A stretch of 64,000 nt of DNA from positions 3,876,001 through 3,940,000 of the forward strand of contig NZ_CP040297.1 in the NCBI RefSeq assembly GCF_013393945.1. The letters run 5' to 3'. The notes beneath the pieces were generated by a model that was not told the origin of the DNA, searched no databases, and saw only the letters and a list, made by a program, of their open reading frames with translations. Position 1 is the stretch's first letter; each line of letters starts with the position of its first letter. The DNA is from Nostoc sp. TCL26-01 (GTDB lineage Bacteria; Cyanobacteriota; Cyanobacteriia; Cyanobacteriales; Nostocaceae). Position numbers and translations under genes: made by a program. Shown here in pieces: positions 53,217 through 63,000 of the stretch.

Positions 53217-53462
53217 ATGATTACTAAAGAAGAAATTACTATTAAAGTTCCGTCTGAGATAGCAGAGGCATACCGCAATGCCACTGAAGACGAACGGGAA
53301 CAAATTGAAGCCCGAATTGCAGTGTTACTAAAGTCTTCCATGACAAGCAAGCAGGATGCTATTGACAAGCTCAGACAAACAATGGATGAAATTGGTAGAC
53401 GAGCCGTCCAAAGAGGTTTAACGCCAGAAATTTTGGAGTCAATCTTGAATCACGACGAATGA
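53217..53462 (+). CDS. antitoxin-like small protein
   Basis: 81 aa from ATG 53217 (GGAAG ribosome-binding site); an in-frame ATG at 53190 is the alternative. The sequence MITKEEITIKVPSEIAEAYRNATEDEREQIEARI resembles the small helical antitoxins that precede PIN-domain toxins in cyanobacteria. The downstream region supports this: the next frame opens with a PIN-like start that is truncated (53464-53568). So it is probably an antitoxin left without its toxin. Confidence 0.65.
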   Translation: MITKEEITIKVPSEIAEAYRNATEDEREQIEARIAVLLKSSMTSKQDAIDKLRQTMDEIGRRAVQRGLTPEILESILNHDE

Positions 53463-53463
53463 A

Positions 53464-53568
53464 AGACGGTTTGTGTGTGATGTCAATGTCATCATTAGTG
53501 CGGTGTTATTACTAATACTGCATTCTTATAGTTACTGTAAAGCAAAAGCGATCGCCCTATGCGGATGA
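53464..53568 (+). pseudogene. truncated PIN-domain toxin remnant
   Basis: The frame directly after the antitoxin-like gene (+1 relative to it) reads RRFVCDVNVIISAVLLL, which matches the first strand and helix of PIN-domain toxins (usual form: VxDTNVLISALL, with the first catalytic Asp). It loses resemblance after about 18 residues and stops at 53566-53568. No ATG or suitable start is in frame. The rest of the toxin (about 110 residues) is absent. Confidence 0.5.
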
Positions 53569-53623
53569 GGCTAGTTACTCATACCCTAAATATAGGAGCC
53601 TTTTGTATTAAGTGAATCTCAGC

Positions 53624-55306
53624 ATGAAACGAACCGCGAAGTCTCTGCTGCTAACTTTGAACTGGATACTATTGTCAGTTGGCACATCGCTTGTGATTAT
53701 TCTCACCCAACCGACAGCACCCGTACCAGCCCAAGAACCACCAGCTGCTGTTAAACCAAGCAACACACCCCAGTCAGAAACCTCAGAGCAAAAGTTGCGG
53801 GATGCACTCAAACGCTCATCTCAAACTCAACCACAACCAGAGTCAACACCACCGCCAGAAGCGACAGATCCCAACCAACCCAAAGAACCCCAAAAGCCAG
53901 ACTCAGAAGAAGATCCACCACCCACACCAGAAGAAGTTGCTCGTCAGCAAAAATTCATCGAAGCAGATAAGCTGTACTTAGCAGGAAACATTGCTGAAGC
54001 CGAAAAAATTTACCGGGAAGTCAAAGCACCCTTTGTCAAAACAGGTATATCCTCAGAACGGAAACCAGCTATTTCTGATCCCACACAACTATCACCAGCC
54101 GGGAAAGTCTATTGGCGAGAAGCCGAGGCGGGGATAGCTAGCAAGTTGCAAACCAGGACTTTAGTACCTCTGCAATTATTGGTAGAACAATATCCCGAAT
54201 TTATTCCCGGTCATATTCGTTATGCTGAAGTACTCATACAATATGATCGCACCAAAGAAGCATTAGAAATTTTAGAACGGGGATCTTCTCTGTATCCCAA
54301 TCAACCAGAATTAATCAAAGCTAAAGTTACAGCCTTGGCTAAAGCCAACAAATGGATGGAAGCATCTTTAGCCGCCAGACAATTTGCCATTCTCAACCCG
54401 AAAAATCCCCAAGCGCCAGAGTTTACCCAATTAGCCGAAGACAATCTCAAACGCTACAAGTCTTATATTCGCTCAGAAATTCGCGGTAATGTCATTAGCA
54501 ACATTATTACAGGTGCGTTGGGGTATGCCGTCACAGGCAGTTTATTAGGGCCATTTTCTGCCCTTGATTCTACCATCTTGCTATTACAAGGTGAAGGATC
54601 TGTAGGTGAATCGGTAGCGAAACAAGCCAAGAAACAACTACCTTTGATTGTGGATGAGAATGTTTTAGCCTATGTCAATGAAATTGGACAAAAACTAGTC
54701 AATGTTTCAGGACGGAAGGAATTTAAATATGAATTTTTTGTCATTCCTGAAGAGGACTTGAATGCTTTTGCCCTGCCGGGTGGGAAAATATTTCTCAATG
54801 CAGGTGCGATCGCTAAAACGAACTCAGAAGCAGAATTAGCTGGATTAATTGGCCACGAATTATCCCATGTTGTGTTATCCCACGGTTTTCAATTAGTTAC
54901 CCAAGGTAATCTCATCTCTAACGTGACTCAATATCTACCTTTTGGGGGAACTATTGGTCAATTATTTGCCTTCACCTACAGCCGTGATATGGAACGACAA
55001 GCCGATATTCTCGGTACACGTTTGATTGTGGCTGGTGGTTATGCGGCTGATGGTTTGCGTAATCTCATGGTGACATTAGAAAAACAACAAAAATATAAGC
55101 CTCCCACTTGGTTATCTTCTCACCCAGGCGGTAATGAACGAGTCACCTATCTGGAAAACTTGATTTCTCGCAGTAGTTATAACCGTTACGCCTACGAAGG
55201 TGTAGAACGTCATCTAGAGATTAAAGCCAAAGTGAAAAAGCTACTCAAAGATAGAAAAGAACAAGAGAAGAAAGAACAAGCAGAAAAAAAACAACCCACT
55301 GAATGA
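53624..55306 (+). CDS. M48-family metalloprotease with TPR-like region, secreted
   Basis: 560 aa from ATG 53624 (a GTG at 53612 is the alternative start). Signal peptide about 1-35, then a Pro/Glu-rich linker, a helical TPR-like region (about 110-270) and a peptidase M48 domain: zinc motif HELSH (His411, Glu412, His415) and the third ligand in the DMERQADILG helix near 456. The Lys/Glu-rich C-terminus is probably a coiled coil. BepA-like proteins of this kind act in outer-membrane protein quality control; that role is inferred. Confidence 0.88.
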   Translation: MKRTAKSLLLTLNWILLSVGTSLVIILTQPTAPVPAQEPPAAVKPSNTPQSETSEQKLRDALKRSSQTQPQPESTPPPEATDPNQPKEPQKPDSEEDPPPTPEEVARQQKFIEADKLYLAGNIAEAEKIYREVKAPFVKTGISSERKPAISDPTQLSPAGKVYWREAEAGIASKLQTRTLVPLQLLVEQYPEFIPGHIRYAEVLIQYDRTKEALEILERGSSLYPNQPELIKAKVTALAKANKWMEASLAARQFAILNPKNPQAPEFTQLAEDNLKRYKSYIRSEIRGNVISNIITGALGYAVTGSLLGPFSALDSTILLLQGEGSVGESVAKQAKKQLPLIVDENVLAYVNEIGQKLVNVSGRKEFKYEFFVIPEEDLNAFALPGGKIFLNAGAIAKTNSEAELAGLIGHELSHVVLSHGFQLVTQGNLISNVTQYLPFGGTIGQLFAFTYSRDMERQADILGTRLIVAGGYAADGLRNLMVTLEKQQKYKPPTWLSSHPGGNERVTYLENLISRSSYNRYAYEGVERHLEIKAKVKKLLKDRKEQEKKEQAEKKQPTE

Positions 55307-55375
55307 ATCAAAAGACAAAATTTTGCGTCAACTGAATTATCAATACCCTAATTTCTGACTATTTGAGGAGCCTTC

Positions 55376-56146
55376 ATGTTGTCTAAAAGTTGGAAAGTTG
55401 CTGTTTTTAGCAGTCTGAGTTTAGCTTTTTTCCTGGGTAATTCCGCAGCCTTTGCCCAAATTGATGATAATGTCGTCGTCCCCACTGTACCTTCAGGTTC
55501 ATCAACTTCCACCAACACACCCTATCCCACCGATAATGGTGTACCCACCTCTGCACCCATTGACGGCATAGCTCGGTTTAGCTGTCAGTATTATAACGGT
55601 CAATATACCGTGATGTATCAACCCCAAAGCCAACCTGGGCAATATTTCCCTTGGGCTGCGCCTGCGGCTTTAGGTGGTGGCTGGAATCCCCAATTACGTT
55701 GTAATACTATTGCCAGTCGCTTAGAATCCTATCGTCCAGATGGCTTACAAGAACTGCAAACATCTGTTCTCAATAGGGAAAACGTTGTTTGTGTGACAAC
55801 TGACGCTAACTCTCAGTGTCGCATTGTCTTGACTGTCCCCCGTGGCAAAGACCCCTACACTGTACGTAACAATGTTTTTCAAAACTTAGTTGCGGCTGAT
55901 AATGGGGATCAAACTGTCGCTGTCAATACTTACAGAGGAAGCGGTGATGATCTTTATAACTTAGGTCGTACCCTTTTAGGTAATGGTAATAATCGCGTCA
56001 GTTCATCCAAACGCGGGATTGATCTTAAACCTTACCTCGACCCCAGAGATGGTGGCACAGCCAGAAGCTTAAGAAATGGTGTAGCTATTCGTCGCCAATC
56101 TCCCAATCAAGTCCGGACTCGCCTGAATCCTGATAAATTCCGTTAA
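55376..56146 (+). CDS. COP23-domain secreted protein
   Basis: 256 aa. Signal peptide (SSLSLAFFLGNSAAFAQ) followed by a Ser/Thr/Pro-rich spacer and the COP23-type domain (about 65-185: FSCQYYNGQYTVMYQPQ, WNPQLRCNTIASRLE and NVVCVTTDANSQCRIVLTVPRG), with four conserved cysteines. COP23 was first described as a circadian-oscillating membrane-associated polypeptide of cyanobacteria; its function is unknown. It is followed by a strong terminator. Confidence 0.82.
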   Translation: MLSKSWKVAVFSSLSLAFFLGNSAAFAQIDDNVVVPTVPSGSSTSTNTPYPTDNGVPTSAPIDGIARFSCQYYNGQYTVMYQPQSQPGQYFPWAAPAALGGGWNPQLRCNTIASRLESYRPDGLQELQTSVLNRENVVCVTTDANSQCRIVLTVPRGKDPYTVRNNVFQNLVAADNGDQTVAVNTYRGSGDDLYNLGRTLLGNGNNRVSSSKRGIDLKPYLDPRDGGTARSLRNGVAIRRQSPNQVRTRLNPDKFR

Positions 56147-56180
56147 TTTTGGTGGTATTTTAACCGTATGTATATTTGCC

Positions 56181-56206
56181 ATAGGGTGAGCTTTCGCTCA
56201 CCCTAT
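56181..56206 (+). terminator. intrinsic terminator after the COP23 gene
   Basis: ATAGGGTGAGC (56181-56191) and GCTCACCCTAT (56196-56206) form an 11-bp perfect stem with a 4-base loop. It lies 35 bp after the stop codon and is followed by TTTAT. Confidence 0.8.
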
Positions 56207-56250
56207 TTATCATGAGATAAGATCAGTAGAGCCAGAAAAAAGCGATCGCT

Positions 56251-56802
56251 ATGACTCTAACTACAGCCAAATGGACAATAGACGAATATCATCGCATGAT
56301 TGCGGCAGGTATTTTAGATCATCGACGGGTAGAACTACTGAAAGGGGAAATTATCGAAATGTCGCCAGAGGGAGAACCCCACGCCTATTTTAGTAGTGAA
56401 GCCGGAGAGTATTTAATTAAATTAATCGGTGATTTGGCAATGATTCGTCTAGATAAACCCATCACCTTACCAAACAATTCCGAACCTGAACCTGATATTG
56501 CTATTGTCCAACGATTAGGGCGTGCATACTTAGCTCATCACCCTTATCCAGAAAATATCTTTTGGCTAATTGAATACGCCAATTCCAGCTTAGAAAAAGA
56601 CCTAGAGATTAAAAGTAAAATCTACGCTGAAGTCAACATCCCTGAATACTGGGTGGTTAACTTAAAGACAAAACAGCTGATAATATTTCGTGAACCCCAA
56701 GATGGAGAATATAGGGTTAAATCTACATTCATAGATGGGACGATTTACCCGATAGCATTTCCAGATGTAGCTGTATCCGTCTGTGCAATCATTAGCAACT
56801 GA
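56251..56802 (+). CDS. Uma2-family (DUF820) PD-(D/E)XK protein
   Basis: 183 aa, full length for a Uma2 protein without a tail. Typical pattern: TIDEYHRMIAAGILDHRRVELLKGEIIEMSPEGEPHA, PDIAIVQR (catalytic Asp region), FWLIEYANSSLEKDLEIKSKIYAEVNIPEYWVVNL (Glu and Lys). The predicted fold is a restriction-like nuclease; its role is unknown despite large numbers in cyanobacteria. The upstream GCGATCGC (HIP1) overlaps the region of the ribosome-binding site. Confidence 0.87.
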   Translation: MTLTTAKWTIDEYHRMIAAGILDHRRVELLKGEIIEMSPEGEPHAYFSSEAGEYLIKLIGDLAMIRLDKPITLPNNSEPEPDIAIVQRLGRAYLAHHPYPENIFWLIEYANSSLEKDLEIKSKIYAEVNIPEYWVVNLKTKQLIIFREPQDGEYRVKSTFIDGTIYPIAFPDVAVSVCAIISN

Positions 56803-56829
56803 TGCTAACACTCAATTTTTCACAATTAA

Positions 56830-57162
56830 TTATCCCACGGCAAAATCAGTATAGTGACGCATTTTTGGCGGATCAAAACCTAAGACAATATCTTGCTTAG
56901 GAACTCCCAGTGCAACTAATTTATTGGCAATACCCACTTCTGTACCATCTTGCTGAACCCAAATTTTGCCATTAATAATATCGAGGTGAAGCACTGTACC
57001 GTATATCCGTTTGGAATTGCGCCAACCAACATAGACTAGTTGATAGTGGTCATGTTCCACATCAAAAATTGTTTGGGCTTGAATACGTTCATCCCATACA
57101 AGTTTGGCGTGTTCGTTTAGTAATTTTTGGATATATTCTCTATATTCATTGACGGTAGCCAT
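56830..57162 (-). CDS. xisI: XisI-family protein (fdxN element excision factor type)
   Basis: 110 aa. MATVNEYREYIQKLLNEHAK, FDVEHDHYQLVYVGW, GTVLHLDIINGKIWVQQDGTE and VGIANKLVALGVPKQDIVLGF are the characteristic blocks of XisI. In Anabaena PCC 7120 XisH and XisI help the XisF recombinase excise the fdxN element during heterocyst development. Many Nostocales genomes carry extra xisH-xisI copies of unknown use. Here no xisH lies upstream or downstream; the neighbour is a Uma2 gene, so this is a solo copy whose present function is uncertain. Confidence 0.88.
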   Translation of the reverse strand: MATVNEYREYIQKLLNEHAKLVWDERIQAQTIFDVEHDHYQLVYVGWRNSKRIYGTVLHLDIINGKIWVQQDGTEVGIANKLVALGVPKQDIVLGFDPPKMRHYTDFAVG

Positions 57163-57246
57163 CGTTCGATTACCTCCTCATCAATAAATTGTTAGACTAC
57201 AAGATAAAATAACACGAGCCAGAGGAAAGCGATCGCTCCTCTAAAA

Positions 57247-57897
57247 CTATTCACTTAACCAATTGCGTAATGTTTGCATAACTGCGTTTTGATTCTTGGC
57301 TTGTTTGCCTTGTTCTACTAATACTCTTAAAAATTCTCCTGTCACTTTCGGAAAGGCTAAACTGTATTCACATTCTACATACTGCCCTGCTTGTAACTGC
57401 AAAATCACTAAACCTTGGCGATGGTAGCGCCAGATTTCCGGAACTCCCATAATTCTGTAAATACTTAAGCGCGATTTTGATGAGCTGGTAATATCAACTT
57501 CAACGACCAAGTCGGGTGGTAAATTGGTAGGTGGTTGGTTATCTTCCAGATTGACATACTCAGCATTTTGAATATAAAAACAAGAATCTGGTTCAACTCC
57601 TTGTGCGATTTCCTCTTGCTCAAAGGTTGTCGAACCAAGCGCTAACACATTCATCTCCAATTCTTCTGTTAGGGTAGTGATGATGCGCTCTAAAAGTCGA
57701 TTGATGAGTTCATGCAGTTTTGATGGCATTTTAATTTCCAGAACTCCATGATGATATGCAAGTCGCGCTGCTCGATGTTCTCCCATATCGGCTAACAACG
57801 ATTGGTATGTTTGCCAACTGACGTTGTATAAAACAACAAATGGCACTTCGACAGACGAAACATCATCAGATGGGTTTTGAATTGTTTGAGTAACCAT
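57247..57897 (-). CDS. Uma2-family (DUF820) protein
   Basis: 216 aa from ATG 57895-57897. Blocks VLYNVSWQTYQSLLADMGEHRAARLAYHHGVLEIKMPSKLHE, PDSCFYIQN, PDLVVEVDITSSS and YRIMGVPEIWRYH follow the Uma2 layout, with Asp in the PDLVVEVD strand and Glu before it. Predicted nuclease fold, unknown role. It lies next to xisI on the same strand and just downstream of a second, broken Uma2 tail, so this spot has gathered this family. Confidence 0.85.
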   Translation of the reverse strand: MVTQTIQNPSDDVSSVEVPFVVLYNVSWQTYQSLLADMGEHRAARLAYHHGVLEIKMPSKLHELINRLLERIITTLTEELEMNVLALGSTTFEQEEIAQGVEPDSCFYIQNAEYVNLEDNQPPTNLPPDLVVEVDITSSSKSRLSIYRIMGVPEIWRYHRQGLVILQLQAGQYVECEYSLAFPKVTGEFLRVLVEQGKQAKNQNAVMQTLRNWLSE

Positions 57898-57957
57898 AAA
57901 ACTACACTCAACTAACAATCAATAATCCAGTTACACGTCCATACACTAGACAATTTG

Positions 57958-58074
57958 CTAAATCTCATCAGGGTTAATTCCCAAATCCCGCAACCTCTGT
58001 GCCAGTCGTTCGGCGCGTTCTCTTTCTTGTTCTACTAACTCCTCTGGTGTCGGTAATCTATATATAGCTATAGT
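57958..58074 (-). pseudogene. Uma2 C-terminal fragment
   Basis: An open stretch ending at the stop 57958-57960 reads RLPTPEELVEQERERAERLAQRLRDLGINPDEI, the standard coiled-coil tail of Uma2 proteins. There is no start codon in frame, a stop precedes it at 58075-58077, and the whole nuclease core is gone. It is a remnant of a former Uma2 gene. Confidence 0.7.
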
Positions 58075-58212
58075 TTAAACCTAAATTCATTAAATCCCAG
58101 TTTTAGCAAATAATTGTAGGTTGGTGGAGCGCAACCCAATATCAGATTAAAGTGTACCTAAAAGTACCTTTTGATCAAGAAAATATTTCTAATATTTATA
58201 AGAGCAAATCGC

Positions 58213-58305
58213 TCATACCATTTCACGTTAATCATGATACACATAAATTATGTAGAGACGTTGCATTGCAAATTATGTAGAGACGTTGCATTGCAACGTC
58301 TCTAC
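58213..58305. repeat. MITE-like palindromic repeat, copy B with internal duplication
   Basis: It shares its start (TCATACCATTTCACGTTAAT) and palindromic end with 27759-27826, but a 25-bp unit ending GACGTTGCATTGC is duplicated in tandem. Further right, AAATTGGTATCA (58326-58337) is roughly inverse to the TACCATTT start, so the element may extend to about 58336 with imperfect inverted ends. Confidence 0.75.
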
Positions 58306-58629
58306 TACAGTTTCACATTTAAAGGAAATTGGTATCAGTTATGGGTGAGTTGGATATTGGATAATTTGCTATATTTATATAGTTGTGGCTGACTGTGTAA
58401 AAGCTATCATAACTGTGTCTGATCGCCAAATCAGATATTTTAACTGGCGGAAATATTTCTAAATCATTGAGTACTTTGTGCAAGTTGTGCTGTTTGCAAG
58501 CACAAAGGACTAAAAGTTCATAGATGACTATAAAATGAGTATTTGGTCTTTATTGACATTAGCACTAATTTGCCATGCAGCATAGCTTGTGGCAGCACTC
58601 AAAAAGCTCTATTACAACAGTAGTAATCT

Positions 58630-58671
58630 TACCAATTACCCATTACCAATTACCCATTACCAATTCCCCTG
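58630..58671. repeat. heptamer repeat (ACCAATT / ACCCATT)
   Basis: Five to six tandem units directly upstream of the ATPase gene, ending about 15 bp before its start codon. Confidence 0.8.
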
Positions 58672-58686
58672 TAAATTAGATTTGTT

Positions 58687-60015
58687 ATGGCATTAGATTT
58701 AGAAAGATTTTATCAAGCTTGTAATCCCAGCCGACCTCTGATGGTGGAAAATGCCACCGATCGCCGTTATTATATCGATTTTGCCTCAGTACGGGGTGGT
58801 AAAATTATTGAGGCCCTGCTGCGGACAATTACGAAGATATCGCCAGCATCTCCGACTTGTCAGTTATTTACAGGACATCTTGGTTGTGGCAAATCTACAG
58901 AGTTATTACGACTCAAGGCTGAGTTAGAGGAGCAACAATTTCAGGTAGTCTATTTTGAGTCCACCCATGTCTTAGAAATGGCTGATGTGGATGTGACTGA
59001 TATTTTACTGGCGATCGCTGGTCAAGTGAGCGAAAATTTAGAAGCTCTCAAAATCCGCCTCAAACCCAGTTACTTTACTAAATTGTTTACAGAGGTGGTG
59101 GATTTTCTGCAAACTCCTATTGACTTGGGTGTGGAAGCTGAGTTATCTGTAGGCATTGCTAAAATTACTGCCAAGACTAAAGAAAGTCCCCAGTTACGGC
59201 GGCGGTTGCGTGATTATCTCGAACCGCGTACACAGAATATTTTGCAGTCGATTAACCAAGAATTGCTCGAACGTGCTAACCAAGAACTCAAAGCTAAAGG
59301 TAAAAAGGGGTTAGTGGTAATTGTCGATAATTTAGATCGAGTGGCAATTCGCCCTTTACCATCGGGGCGATCGCTGCCAGAATATTTATTTATAGAACGG
59401 GGTGAGCAGTTACGGAAACTCAACTGTCATGTAGTTTATACTATTCCACTGGCCTTGACCTTCTCCAACGATAGCGCCGAATTGCAACATCGCTTGGGTG
59501 GTGGTGTCGCACCGAAGGTTTTACCCATGATACCTGTACGTCTGCGCTCTGGGGAAATTTTTGCTCAGGGATTGGCATTGATGCGGCAAATGGTGTTAGC
59601 TAGAGCTTTTCCTGACATTGCCACCAGCGATCGGTTAGGCTTAATTACAGAGGTGTTTGATAGTTTAGAAACACTAGATCGATTGTGCTTGATCAGTGGT
59701 GGTCATGTACGGGATTTGTTGGGGTTGCTGTTTGACTGTCTGCGAGAACAAGATCCACCCTTTGAAAGGGAGTGTGTCGAGTTGGTGATTCAAAGACAAC
59801 GGGATTATCGTGCCAATGCCATTGATACTCATGAGTGGGATTTAATCTTTCAAGTAGTAGCACAGCAAAAAGTTAGAGGTGATATTGAATACCATACATT
59901 GTTGCGGAGTTTGTTTGTGTTTGAATACCGGGATCATCAAGGTGCTTGGTTTGCTGTCAACCCAGTTTTAGCAGAGACACAGAGATTCAAGTCATGGCTG
60001 AAGGATACCCAGTAG
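58687..60015 (+). CDS. AAA-type P-loop ATPase
   Basis: 442 aa. Walker A GHLGCGKST (63-71) follows the phrase FTGHL; Walker B is VVIVDNLDR (about 210-218). The region after Walker A (YFESTHVLEMADVDVTDILL) and the C-terminal winged-helix-like segment (EYHTLLRSLFVFEYRD) fit a cyanobacterial ATP-binding family that I cannot name more exactly. Start ATG 58687. Its 3' end overlaps the next gene by 22 bp in another frame, so both should be translated together and may form one complex. Confidence 0.8.
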   Translation: MALDLERFYQACNPSRPLMVENATDRRYYIDFASVRGGKIIEALLRTITKISPASPTCQLFTGHLGCGKSTELLRLKAELEEQQFQVVYFESTHVLEMADVDVTDILLAIAGQVSENLEALKIRLKPSYFTKLFTEVVDFLQTPIDLGVEAELSVGIAKITAKTKESPQLRRRLRDYLEPRTQNILQSINQELLERANQELKAKGKKGLVVIVDNLDRVAIRPLPSGRSLPEYLFIERGEQLRKLNCHVVYTIPLALTFSNDSAELQHRLGGGVAPKVLPMIPVRLRSGEIFAQGLALMRQMVLARAFPDIATSDRLGLITEVFDSLETLDRLCLISGGHVRDLLGLLFDCLREQDPPFERECVELVIQRQRDYRANAIDTHEWDLIFQVVAQQKVRGDIEYHTLLRSLFVFEYRDHQGAWFAVNPVLAETQRFKSWLKDTQ

Positions 60016-63000
60016 CAGATATTCGTGCCGCAAATGAACGTGCTGTACGGAGTTTATGGCGAGCGATCGCTTTATCTAGCGGTCATTTTTCCGTGGTTTT
60101 AGTTCAGTGTAATTACAGAGTTTTGCAAGAGCGTATCCTGCGACGACTCGATGAATTAGCGATCGCTATTCCTATCCAGAAGGTCGTCTTACCTCACAAT
60201 ACCAGAAGTCTCTATACAACTATCCATCTGAATTTACTGGCTGATGCAGAACCACCATCAGCTTTGATGATTTTGGGTTTAGAAACCGTCGAGGAAATTG
60301 ACGACTTATTGAGGTCAATTAATCAAATTCGAGATGAATTTCCCAAACGTCACCCATTTCCGATGATTTTTTGGGTGACAGAAACAGTTTTGCAGAAATT
60401 AGTCCGATTAGCGCCCGATTTTGCTAGCTGGGCAGCAACCCCGATTCGGTTGGAAATGACGACCCCAGAGTTGTTACAATTTCTGCATCGAGAAACTGAC
60501 TCTTTGTTTGCCAAAATATTACCCCAGGATACGACCAGCTCAAAACCGCCAGTTATAGACGACTATCCGACTTTAGAACAAGTCTGGGAACATAGTGATG
60601 AACTCCATTGTGCCATTGCCGAGTTGCATGATCGCGGCATCACGTTAGAACCAGAATTAAATGCCAGTTTAAAGTTTGTTTTTGGGTTGGATGATTATGT
60701 CAGCGATCGCATTAACTACGCCTTAAGTCATTTTCAACAAAGTTTGCAAGTTTGGCAACACTTGGTAGAAATAGGTGATCCCACAGATGCGGTAGAACAG
60801 GACGTTTTTACTTCCCCTACTCCTCCCACGCCTCCATCTTCCCCAATTCTCAGACAGGGAGTGCTGCTATACTACATTGGTCTATGCTACTGTCGCCTAG
60901 CCGAGCAAAATCAACTAGATCATCTCCGTCATTGGGATGCAGCGAAATTCTACTTGCAAGAATGTTTGCAGGTATTGCAGGCGGCGGGTAGGCCGGATAT
61001 TGCGGCTGAGTTTATTGGACAATTAGCCGAAGTTTTAGAACATCTGCAATCCTGGACAGAATTACAAACGATCGCCCAAAAAGCCTTAGAATTGCATCAA
61101 ACTTATGGTAGTCAAATTCAACTAGCTTGTGACTACGGTTTTTTAGCACAGGTGGCGTTACAGCAGTCACGGTGGGTACAGGCGAGTATTTTAGCGCACG
61201 TATCCCTATTGAAATTAGCTGAGTCAGAAAATTACAGTGATAGTAACCCCCATGATTGCTTATTTCCCTTACTGTTAGCGCAGATATATTATTTAATTTT
61301 AGCCAAAGCTCAACAAAAGTTAGGTGAGCATTCAGTGGCACGAGAATATTTAGATAAAGCTGCCAAAGAATTAACTACTGCGTTAGAAAATAGCGCCCAT
61401 CAATATGATGCCCATCGTTATATTCGGCTGTTACGGACATTGCGATCGCTTTATTTTGAAGCTGGCAGATATTTAGAAGCCTATTGTATTCGCCAAAAAC
61501 GGCGTTCTGTCGAGCAACAGTACGGTTTTCGGGCTTTTATTGGGGCGGGAAGACTGCAACCTCAAAGACAAGCAACTAACCCAGCCTTGATGTCACCATC
61601 AGGAAGTAGCAGCGTAGCTTTGGAAATTGCCGCTTCTGGTCGAGAACGTGATATTAATAACTTAATTGGCAGAATTAGCCGGGCTGATCAAAAGTTGATT
61701 GTGATTCATGGCCCTTCTGGTGTGGGGAAGAGTTCTACTGTGACGGCGGGTTTAGTGCCAGCATTACAAAATCGAGCGATCGGTGATCAAATTGCTGTGC
61801 CTGTAGTATTGCAAGTATACACTGATTGGGTACGAGAATTAGGTAAAGCGCTAAATGAAGCCGTTACGCATATCGCCGGAGATATCAGCATTGCCCCAGA
61901 GGTGTTATCTCTACCCGCTACACCCATCACCATTGATGATATCTTCCAACAATTACACCAAAATGCCAATAATCATTTAATTACTGTTTTAATATTTGAC
62001 CAGTTTGAAGAATTTTTCTTTGGTTATACAGACAGACAACAAAAACAAGAGTTTGATCAATTCTTAAGTCAATGTCTCAATATATCTTTTGTAAAAATTG
62101 TGTTTTCCTTAAGAGAAGATTATTTACACCAATTATTAGAATTTAAACACCTGGCTAATTTAGAAGCCATTAATAATAATATTCTCGATAAACATATCCG
62201 CTATCAATTAAATAATTTTTCTCCCGAATATGCTAAGGCAATTATTCAGAAATTAACTGAGCGATCGCAATCTAATTTAGAACCAGATTTAATTGATGCT
62301 TTAGTTGAGGATTTATCGACAGAATTAGGAGAAGTCCGACCTATTGAATTACAAGTCGTCGGCGCACAACTCCAAGACGAACGCATCAATACCTTATCAC
62401 AATATCAACAATATCGCCCCAATAAACTCATAGAAAGATATATTAAAGAACTGATTAAAGATTGTGGTGCAGAAAACGAGCGAGCAGCTTTACTCGTCTT
62501 ATATTTATTAACAGATGAAAGTAACAAACGTCCGTTTAAAACTCGTGCAGAATTGACGAGTGAATTAGCCGAGTTAGAAGATGCCAGTAAATTAGAGTTA
62601 GTATTAGATATTTTAGTGCGCTCTGGGTTAGTAGTTTTATTTCCCGATGTTCCCGAACGCTATCAATTGATTCATGATTATTTAGTAGACTTAATTCGCT
62701 ACCTGCAACAACAAGAATCAAGCTTGCAAGTCCAACTTAACCAACTGCGTCGCCGAGTAGAACAAAGTCAAACGGAAATTGAACGCCTCAAGAGTGAATT
62801 GAGACAAAAAAAACAACAGTCTAAATTCACAGATATCTATCCCCAACAGGGATTAGATTTAGTCACAGAATTACGCGAGTTACGCAAGCGAGAAGAACTC
62901 AGTCAACTAGAAATTGAACAATTACGCGCTGAAGTCAAAGAGAAAGAATTAACTGCTCAATTAGCAGAAAGTCAAGAACAACAAAGAGTCAGTGAAGCCA

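Larger units (their letters stand above)
58075..58686. other. 612-bp intergenic region with a MITE-like element
   Basis: It holds copy B of the MITE-like repeat (58213-58305, with possible end at about 58336) and a heptamer tract ACCCATT/ACCAATT (58630-58671) just before the ATPase gene. The open frame drawn across 58171-58392 only translates the repeat. No other structure is visible. Confidence 0.6.

Noticed and set aside
58171..58392. 73-codon plus-strand open frame
   Set aside because: It lies across the MITE-like repeat and mirrors its duplicated palindrome.
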